Of a DNA stretch of 6,922 nt, positions 1 to 4,418 are shown piece after piece. Under the pieces are notes generated by a model that searched no databases, was not told the origin of the DNA, and worked only from the letters and a program-made list of their open reading frames with translations. Origin of the DNA: an uncultured Clostridia bacterium (lineage in GTDB: Bacteria; Bacillota; Clostridia; Christensenellales; Aristaeellaceae); assembly GCA_946496415.1 (NCBI GenBank), contig CAMMGP010000063.1, positions 1 through 6,922 of the forward strand. Reading direction: 5' to 3'. The stretch's first letter is position 1. Each line of letters begins with the position of its first letter. The position numbers and the translations under genes were made by a program.

Positions 1-439
1 GCAAAAGCCGCGCGTGTACGCGCGCCCCGTCCGCGCCCAGCGCCGCGCCGCGCAAATGCCACGCCCAGCCGAGCAGCGCCGCCGTATCCGCGGCTTGCAG
101 GTCGATCTCGGGACGCGTCTCGTCTTCAAAGACCGCGCCCGGCCCCTCCGCCCAGCGCGATTCTTCGCAAATGGCGCAGAGTATGTCGAGGACGCGCTCC
201 TCACCGCCATCGCCGCAGAGAAGAAGCGCCTCCAGATCGCGCCGCCGCTCGCGCTGCAGGTTCGCGTAGACCTTCGGCTCGGCCCGCCGCTCGGAAAGCG
301 GCGGTACGCGCAGCGCATGCGAAAGCGCCCGTCGCGCTTCACGCTCGAAGGAAGACTTCAACGTCTCCGGTACGCGAGGGATCGGCGCCCACCCCACGTC
401 GAGCGTGCGCAATATGGCGTTCAGGAATTCGCTGAACAT
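1..439 (-). CDS. Heparinase II/III-like protein, N-terminal part (truncated by window edge)
   Basis: This frame is open from an ATG at 437-439 to the window edge, giving 146 codons with no stop, so only the N-terminus is present. A GGAGG at 445-449 lies 5 nt before the ATG. The visible part resembles the N-terminal helical (alpha/alpha toroid) region of heparinase II/III-like proteins: a stretch LDILCAICEESRW at about residues 84-96, then IDLQAADTAALLGWAWHL at about 112-129. In that family, the corresponding segments line the cleft of polysaccharide lyases or related uronic-acid-acting enzymes. The catalytic and C-terminal beta domains would lie outside the window, so substrate and activity cannot be read. 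No signal peptide is visible (start MFSEFLNAIL), which suggests a cytoplasmic protein. It is the last visible gene of a minus-strand cluster, 20 nt after the YwlG-family gene. The family call rests on recalled motifs, not on an alignment. Confidence 0.72.
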   Translation of the reverse strand, partial: MFSEFLNAILRTLDVGWAPIPRVPETLKSSFEREARRALSHALRVPPLSERRAEPKVYANLQRERRRDLEALLLCGDGGEERVLDILCAICEESRWAEGPGAVFEDETRPEIDLQAADTAALLGWAWHLRGAALGADGARVHARLL

Positions 440-459
440 GGGCGCCTCCGTTCTTTCGC

Positions 460-1005
460 TCAATCCTCCGGGGTATAGCGCGCGCGTTCGCCGCCGATGA
501 GCGGGGGCCGCGTGCGTGCCGCAGTGACGATGGCCGCGCCGATGGCCTCGGCCGACAGGCGCACGGGCACGGCCACGCGCCTTAAGTGCATGCCCACCAG
601 CGTCTGGCCGATGTCGATGGCGGCGTCGGCGGCGATGGTTTCTACCAATACGGGATCGTTCATGGCCTTGTAGGCCGCGGTGGCCAAAGAGCCGCCGGCC
701 TTGGGACGCGGCACGGCGCAGACGATCTGCAAGCCGCGCTTTTCCGCCTCCGCGCGCTCGATGACCAGCGCGCGATTCAGGTGTTCGCAACACTGGAAAG
801 CGCAGGAGAATTCCAGCTCCCGGCCGCAGTCCAGCGCCGCGCGCGCCACCTGCTCGCCCAGTTCATAGGTCGAGGCATGGCCGATGACGCCGCCGGCGAT
901 CTCGCTGGAAGAACAACCGACCACCAGCAGCCCCACGGGATTGAAAAAGGGCCGCTCCAGCGTCACAAGTTCGCGGATGATGCCGCGCGCATCGTCATAG
1001 ATCAT
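460..1005 (-). CDS. ywlG: YwlG/UPF0340 (DUF436, TIGR01440) family protein
   Basis: This 181-residue protein closely matches the family represented by Bacillus subtilis YwlG in length and in its conserved blocks. These are LLVVGCSSSEIAG (residues 26-38), CAFQCCEHLNRALVIER (68-84), VPRPKAGGSLATAAYKAM (98-115), ADAAIDIGQTLVGMHLRRVAVPVR (126-149) and ARTRPPLIGGERARY (163-177). The clustered cysteines (C31, C68, C72, C73) and H75 are in the family-conserved blocks. The biochemical function is not established, so none is assigned. It starts with ATG at 1003-1005, supported by AAAGGAGG at 1013-1020 with 7 nt spacing. The ATG overlaps the TGA of the upstream methyltransferase in an ATGA junction (1002-1005), so translational coupling is likely. 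The heparinase-like gene follows after 20 nt. Family assignment is secure; the cellular role is unknown. Confidence 0.93.
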   Translation of the reverse strand: MIYDDARGIIRELVTLERPFFNPVGLLVVGCSSSEIAGGVIGHASTYELGEQVARAALDCGRELEFSCAFQCCEHLNRALVIERAEAEKRGLQIVCAVPRPKAGGSLATAAYKAMNDPVLVETIAADAAIDIGQTLVGMHLRRVAVPVRLSAEAIGAAIVTAARTRPPLIGGERARYTPED

Positions 1006-1736
1006 AATGTTTCCTCCTTTTGCCGGAAGGCATACGCGCCGATGGAAACGGCGACGGACAGGTTGAGAGAGTCGATCTTGTCGCTCTGGGGGATAAAGAC
1101 GCTCTGCCCATAGGTCTGAAAGACGGCGGGCAGGCCGCTCTGCTCGTTGCCGAACACCAGCGAAAACGGCGCGCGCGCCGCCCGGGCCACGTCGTCAAGC
1201 GGCCTGGCTCCGTCGAGCATGAAGGGATAGAGCGCGCGTTCCGGGTACAGGGCGCGGTAGGCGTCGAACGTGTCGAACGTGCGCAGGCGCAGGCGAAAAA
1301 ACGCCCCCATCGAAGCGCGCACCACATGCGGATCGAAAGCGTCCACGCAGGGACGGACGAGGGCCACGTCCTCATAGCCAAAACCGAGCAGGGAGCGCAA
1401 CGCCGTGCCCAGATTGCCGCCGTCGGAGATCTGGCAGAGCACGGCGTGGTTCCTGCCCGCGTCCAGATCGCTTTCGCGCTTTTCAAAGACGATGCCCGCG
1501 TAACAGTTATCCTTTTTGGATTCGCGGCGCAAGACGCGCCCGGCCTCTTCTTCGCGCACGCCGATCTCGCGGCAAAGCGCGCGCAGCTTTTCCACGCCTT
1601 CATTGCCCATCCCTTCGGGATGGAGCAACAGGCGCTGCGCCAGTTCCGGCCGCGCGGAGATCAGCGTCAGCGAGGGAAACAGGCCCAGGGCATAGCTGTA
1701 AGGCAGCTTGCGCGAATAGACTTCCAGTTTCGGCAC
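1002..1736 (-). CDS. TrmH/SpoU-family RNA 2'-O-methyltransferase
   Basis: This 244-residue protein has the three SPOUT/SpoU signature motifs in order. Motif 1 is NLGTALRSLLGFG (residues 108-120) with N108 and R114, the latter corresponding to the catalytic arginine of TrmH. Motif 2 is LVFGNEQSGLP (193-203) with E198. Motif 3 is IPQSDKIDSLNLSVAVSIGAYAF (215-237). These form the knotted S-adenosylmethionine site, so the protein should methylate ribose 2'-OH in tRNA or rRNA, probably as a dimer. The N-terminal part (about 1-95) is family-specific and contains RESKKDNCYAG, often associated with substrate binding in SpoU proteins. The target nucleotide cannot be predicted. The start is GTG (1734-1736), preceded by a modest purine-rich GGGGTGA; the first residues MPKLEVYSRKLPYSYA look like a natural N-terminus. 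A TATAAT promoter lies just upstream. The stop overlaps the YwlG-family start by four bases. Confidence 0.93.
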   Translation of the reverse strand: MPKLEVYSRKLPYSYALGLFPSLTLISARPELAQRLLLHPEGMGNEGVEKLRALCREIGVREEEAGRVLRRESKKDNCYAGIVFEKRESDLDAGRNHAVLCQISDGGNLGTALRSLLGFGYEDVALVRPCVDAFDPHVVRASMGAFFRLRLRTFDTFDAYRALYPERALYPFMLDGARPLDDVARAARAPFSLVFGNEQSGLPAVFQTYGQSVFIPQSDKIDSLNLSVAVSIGAYAFRQKEETL

Positions 1737-1767
1737 GCTCTCACCCCGTTTTGTGGCTTCTATGATT

Positions 1768-1796
1768 ATTATACAGGAAGATCGCCAAAAAAGCGA
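1768..1796 (-). promoter_or_regulatory. Probable sigma-A promoter of the methyltransferase cluster
   Basis: On the minus strand a perfect TATAAT -10 box occupies 1768-1773 and is preceded by TG. The -35 at 17 nt spacing is weak (TCGCTT at 1791-1796). The box lies in the 64-bp gap between the hydrolase stop and the GTG of the methyltransferase, giving a leader of about 25 nt. Its TGTATAATAA core is identical to the core of the plus-strand promoter at 2801-2806. The -10 is convincing; the -35 is not. Confidence 0.5.
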
Positions 1797-1800
1797 GGGG

Positions 1801-2631
1801 TTAACTCACGTATTTGAGCCAACCGCGCAGATAATCGCGCAGGGCGCGGCTGTGGGTTTCCATGGGAAAGTGACCGGCGGGACGGATGATGTGCGCCTCC
1901 ACCTCGGGCTGCAGCGCCGCGAGTTGTTCGCGCGCGTCGGCGGGCATCAAAGGATCGCTGCCGCCCCAGATGGCCATGGCGGGGCAGAATCCGCGCTGCG
2001 AGGGCACTTCGTCCGCCGTTTCCAGCAGACGCAAAAGGGCATTGCGCCCGTTGGGATGGGAAAGGCCGGCCCACATGCGCTCCACGGCGTAGTCCGGCAA
2101 GGGCCTGCGGGCAGCGCGCGCAACGAATTCCGCAAAAGCCGACGGGGAGGCAAGGGCGCGCGTGACGATGTGTTCCGCCGCGCCCTTGCGCCCGGAAAGA
2201 TAAAGCCCACGCCCTCCCGCGGGCAGCAAGGGAGAGATCTCCACCAGCGATTGTACGGAATCCGGCTGCATGGCGCACATGGCCATCACCGTGGGGCAGG
2301 CGCAGCCGTGCGCGGCCAGATGCCAAAGCGCGTTCTGGCCGCCGATGCGCGCGTCCACTTCGTCCAACACGCCCCAGACGAGCCGCGCGCGCGTGGCGCT
2401 GTCGTGGGGGAAAGCCGACCTGTCCGCGCCCTGGCCAAAGCCGGGCAATTCGGCGAGCACGCAAAGGCATCCCAGCTCCGAAAGCTCTGGAAGCAGCTTG
2501 CGCCAGTGAAAGCCCGTCAACAGAGGAGAGCACAACAAGAGCACCCGATGCCGCAGATGGGCCTCGGGGCGAACGATGCTGAAGTGGACGGGCAGCCCTC
2601 GGAACGAGAGCGAAAGACTTTCCCTGGACAT
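1801..2631 (-). CDS. Alpha/beta-hydrolase fold protein with atypical nucleophile elbow
   Basis: This 276-residue protein has the layout of the MhpC-like alpha/beta-hydrolase superfamily. Visible parts are a beta strand and oxyanion-loop region LLLCSPLLTGFHW (31-43), LPELSELGCLCVLAELPGFGQ (47-67; the usual 'W..LP.L...G..V...D.PGFG' block), the elbow strand LWHLAAHGCACPTVMAM (102-118), the acid site IWGGSDPLMP with D226, and the base site RPAGHFPMETH with H254. Asp and His are kept, but the usual GxSxG elbow reads A-H-G-C-A-C (107-112): the serine position is Gly109 or Cys110. It may be inactive, use cysteine, or bind rather than hydrolyse; no substrate is assigned. The start at 2629-2631 is chosen because GGAGG (2638-2642) sits 6 nt away; a nearby ATG at 2635-2637 abuts GGAGG directly and is unlikely. 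Longer in-frame extensions pass through the promoter at 2664-2692 and can be dismissed. Confidence 0.85.
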   Translation of the reverse strand: MSRESLSLSFRGLPVHFSIVRPEAHLRHRVLLLCSPLLTGFHWRKLLPELSELGCLCVLAELPGFGQGADRSAFPHDSATRARLVWGVLDEVDARIGGQNALWHLAAHGCACPTVMAMCAMQPDSVQSLVEISPLLPAGGRGLYLSGRKGAAEHIVTRALASPSAFAEFVARAARRPLPDYAVERMWAGLSHPNGRNALLRLLETADEVPSQRGFCPAMAIWGGSDPLMPADAREQLAALQPEVEAHIIRPAGHFPMETHSRALRDYLRGWLKYVS

Positions 2632-2637
2632 GAACAT

Positions 2638-2642
2638 CCTCC
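2638..2642 (-). promoter_or_regulatory. Ribosome binding site that fixes the hydrolase start
   Basis: GGAGG on the minus strand lies 6 nt before the ATG at 2629-2631 and 0 nt before the competing ATG at 2635-2637. Only the former spacing is functional, which sets the protein at 276 residues beginning MSRESLSL. Confidence 0.85.
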
Positions 2643-2663
2643 GTAAGCTGGTGTCCGCTGAAG

Positions 2664-2692
2664 ATTTTAGCATACAAGCGGGCGTTTGGCAA
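2664..2692 (-). promoter_or_regulatory. Sigma-A promoter of the alpha/beta-hydrolase gene
   Basis: On the minus strand TTGCCA (2687-2692; 5 of 6 to consensus TTGACA) and TAAAAT (2664-2669; 5 of 6 to TATAAT) are separated by exactly 17 nt. Transcription would start near 2657, leaving a leader of about 25 nt with the GGAGG site. It faces away from the plus-strand promoter at 2778-2806, so the gap is a divergent control region. I see no clear operator palindrome between the two. Confidence 0.75.
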
Positions 2693-2777
2693 TCGTACCC
2701 AAGGGCGGGCAAACGCTGTTTTTGGCAGATATGGAAGAAAATGGCGGTAATTTTTGTGATAATCTTGGGATTCGGGG

Positions 2778-2806
2778 TTGATTGAAATGGAATTGTCATG
2801 TATAAT
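2778..2806 (+). promoter_or_regulatory. Sigma-A promoter of the fmdB-like/murA transcript
   Basis: TTGATT (2778-2783; 4 of 6 to consensus) and a perfect TATAAT (2801-2806) are separated by 17 nt, and TG precedes the -10. The predicted start near 2813 leaves a leader of about 48 nt before the GTG of the FmdB-type gene. The surrounding AT-rich sequence contrasts with the GC-rich genes on both sides. Confidence 0.78.
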
Positions 2807-2847
2807 AAAAGGTGCGGCAGGAAATGTTTATCAAATCGCAATCATTC

Positions 2848-2852
2848 GGAGG
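2848..2852 (+). promoter_or_regulatory. Ribosome binding site that fixes the FmdB-type GTG start
   Basis: GGAGG lies 8 nt before GTG 2861-2863. An upstream in-frame ATG at 2798-2800 touches the promoter -10 box and would not be on the transcript, so the GTG is the real start. Confidence 0.85.
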
Positions 2853-2860
2853 CGACGTTT

Positions 2861-3061
2861 GTGCCGTTGTACGCTTGGAAATGTCCCAAATGCGGACACC
2901 GCTTCGAGGTGCTCTGCTCCATTGAAAAGAGCGGGGAGGCCGTTTGTGAAAAGTGCGGCGAAAAGGCCGTGCGCGACTATACGGGCTCGTGCGCTTTCGG
3001 CACGAAGAACGGCGGTTCCTGCGGCGGCAACTGCGGTTGCTGCTCCGGCTGTCATCATTGA
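2861..3061 (+). CDS. FmdB-family zinc-ribbon protein (66 residues)
   Basis: The protein starts MPLYAWKCPKCGHRFEV, the hallmark of the FmdB putative regulatory family: a short beta start, then CPKCG (C8, C11) and CEKCG (C29, C32), which form a four-cysteine zinc ribbon over residues 5-35. The second half is unusual, a Gly/Cys-rich tail ending GGNCGCCSGCHH with C54, C58, C60, C61, C64 and two terminal histidines, which could bind further metal. Members were named from a formamidase regulator, but the molecular role of most is unknown, so neither DNA binding nor a sulfur or metal role is claimed. GTG start with GGAGG 8 nt upstream. It is the first gene after the promoter at 2778-2806. murA follows 28 nt after the TGA, so the two are very probably co-transcribed. 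Confidence 0.9.
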   Translation: MPLYAWKCPKCGHRFEVLCSIEKSGEAVCEKCGEKAVRDYTGSCAFGTKNGGSCGGNCGCCSGCHH

Positions 3062-3089
3062 AAGGAGCCGGCTTCGGCCGGATTTCGAT
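3062..3089 (+). promoter_or_regulatory. murA translation initiation region with a hairpin between Shine-Dalgarno and ATG
   Basis: AAGGAG (3062-3067) directly follows the FmdB-type stop codon. It is followed immediately by a perfect 5-bp hairpin, CCGGC (3068-3072), loop TTCG (3073-3076), GCCGG (3077-3081), then eight bases to the ATG at 3090. The C(UUCG)G loop is the known extra-stable RNA tetraloop. Linear spacing from Shine-Dalgarno to ATG is 22 nt, too long for normal use. With the hairpin formed, the path across it shortens to about 8 nt plus the helix width. There is no in-frame ATG, GTG or TTG between the site and 3090. The sequence is seen directly; the effect on translation is inferred. 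Confidence 0.7.
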
Positions 3090-4364
3090 ATGGGGGAAAA
3101 ACTGCTGATTCGGGGCGGGTTCCGCCTCGAGGGCGAGATTACGGTCAGCGGCGGCAAGAACGCCGCGCTTGCGGTCATTCCCGCGGCGCTGTTGGCGGAT
3201 ACGCCGTCGGTGATCGAGAATCTGCCGGATATCAACGATGTGCATGTGCTCGTCGATATGCTGCGCTGGCTGGGCGCGAAGGTAGAATTTGCAAACAATG
3301 TGCTCTCTGTCGACCCGCGCACGGTGGATAAATGCAATCCGCCTTACGAACTCACCAGCAGGATGCGCGCTTCGTACTACCTCGCGCCGGTGCTGATGGG
3401 CGTGTTCGGGCACGCATCCGTGCCCCTGCCCGGCGGTTGCGACATCGGCGCGCGCCCCATCGACCAGACGCTTAAGGCCATGCGCACGTTGGGCGCCAAC
3501 GCCGATACGCTCGGCGGCAATCTCGAAGTCTCCGCCGAAGAACTGATCGGCAACGACATCTTTCTTGATATGCCTTCCGTGGGGGCCACGGTCAACAGCA
3601 TGCTCACCGCCGTCAACGCCAGCGGCACTACCTGCATCCACAACGCGGCCAAGGAGCCGCACATCGTCGATCTGGCAAACTTCCTCTCCGCCATGGGCGC
3701 GTGGGTGAAGGGCGCGGGCACGGACGTCATCCGCGTGCGCGGCGGCCGTCATCTGCACGGAGCCAATTATACCATCATTCCCGATCAGATCGAGACGGGA
3801 ACGTTGATGATCGCCGCCGCGGCCACCTCTGGCGACGTGGTCATCACCGGGGCGATCCCGGCGCATATGGAGGCGCTTTCCGCCAAACTGCTGGAAATGG
3901 GCGTTTGCGTCGAGAGCGAAGACGACTGGATCCACGTGCGTTCCAACGGCGTGTTCCGCCCCGTCAACGTCAAAACGCAGGGCTATCCCGGCTATCCGAC
4001 GGATCTTCAGCAGCCGCTTTCGGCGCTGCTCACGGTGGCGCGGGGCACCAGCATCGTCACGGAGACGATCTTTGAAAACCGCTTTCGCTTTCTCGACGAA
4101 TTGCGCAAGATGGGCGCGAACGTGCGCGTGATCGAAAGTTCCGCCATCATCACCGGCGTGGACAAACTGGTTTCCGCCCGCGTCAACGCCACGGATCTGC
4201 GCGCCGGCGCGGCCATGGTCATCGCCGCGCTGATGGCTGAGGGCGAAACGGAGATCGGCGGCGTGGAGTACATATTGCGCGGCTATGAGCGCTTTGATGA
4301 GAAGCTGCGCAAACTCGGCGCCTGCGTCCAGAGCGTCTCTTCGCGCAGTTACGCCAGAGTTTAA
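3090..4364 (+). CDS. murA: UDP-N-acetylglucosamine 1-carboxyvinyltransferase (MurA)
   Basis: This 424-residue enzyme (family usually about 417-425) transfers enolpyruvate from PEP to UDP-GlcNAc in the cytoplasm, the first committed step of peptidoglycan synthesis. Key residues are present: SGGKNAA with K23 and N24 (K22, N23 in Escherichia coli), R91 in the SRMRAS block, LPGGCDIGARPID with C117 (E. coli Cys115, the fosfomycin-reactive cysteine) and R122, YPTDLQ with D305, and RGYERFDEKL with R397. C117 on the mobile loop implies a fosfomycin-sensitive type at the target level. One deviation is PDQIETGT (231-238), with Gln233 where E. coli has Arg. I think this occurs in some clostridial paralogues, but I cannot verify it. 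ATG 3090 is the only plausible start; the open frame extends further upstream but overlaps the FmdB-type gene. It ends just before a strong terminator. Confidence 0.97.
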   Translation: MGEKLLIRGGFRLEGEITVSGGKNAALAVIPAALLADTPSVIENLPDINDVHVLVDMLRWLGAKVEFANNVLSVDPRTVDKCNPPYELTSRMRASYYLAPVLMGVFGHASVPLPGGCDIGARPIDQTLKAMRTLGANADTLGGNLEVSAEELIGNDIFLDMPSVGATVNSMLTAVNASGTTCIHNAAKEPHIVDLANFLSAMGAWVKGAGTDVIRVRGGRHLHGANYTIIPDQIETGTLMIAAAATSGDVVITGAIPAHMEALSAKLLEMGVCVESEDDWIHVRSNGVFRPVNVKTQGYPGYPTDLQQPLSALLTVARGTSIVTETIFENRFRFLDELRKMGANVRVIESSAIITGVDKLVSARVNATDLRAGAAMVIAALMAEGETEIGGVEYILRGYERFDEKLRKLGACVQSVSSRSYARV

Positions 4365-4375
4365 GGATCATTCTT

Positions 4376-4405
4376 CGCCGGCAGCATCGTCTGCCGGCGT
4401 TTTTT
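4376..4405 (+). terminator. Intrinsic terminator after murA
   Basis: A perfect 9-bp GC-rich stem, CGCCGGCAG (4376-4384) with CTGCCGGCG (4391-4399), has a 6-nt loop and is followed at once by six T residues (4400-4405). It begins 11 nt after the murA stop. The opposite strand has no T-run after the hairpin, so it acts in the plus direction only. The next gene starts 13 nt past the T-run. Confidence 0.93.
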
Positions 4406-4418
4406 GCGAGGTTTCTCC

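Noticed and set aside
14..478. A 154-codon plus-strand frame at the left edge.
   Set aside because: It is antisense to the heparinase-like frame, which has a ribosome binding site, cluster context and family motifs; this one is Arg-rich without motifs.
1776..1812. Possible terminator between the hydrolase and the methyltransferase on the minus strand (T-run after CCCCTCGC).
   Set aside because: Only 4-bp pairings can be drawn and none sits directly before the T-run, so it does not qualify as an intrinsic terminator.
1020..1817. A 265-codon plus-strand frame opposite the methyltransferase.
   Set aside because: It is antisense to a gene with complete SpoU motifs; its composition is shadow-like and there is no promoter or good ribosome binding site.
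1753..2646. A 297-codon plus-strand frame opposite the alpha/beta-hydrolase, and a 307-codon minus frame overlapping it (1769-2692).
   Set aside because: Both are low-complexity Arg/Ala/Gly-rich shadows without motifs or a ribosome binding site. The minus-strand frame at 1801-2631 shows the hydrolase fold motifs.
2693..2777. Possible operator or small gene in the AT-rich gap between the divergent promoters.
   Set aside because: I found no convincing inverted repeat, and the short frames here run through the promoters without a ribosome binding site.
2778..3089. Upstream extension of murA by 104 codons.
   Set aside because: The extension overlaps the FmdB-type gene in another frame and starts in the promoter. 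MurA homologues begin at the MGEKLLIRGG equivalent at 3090.
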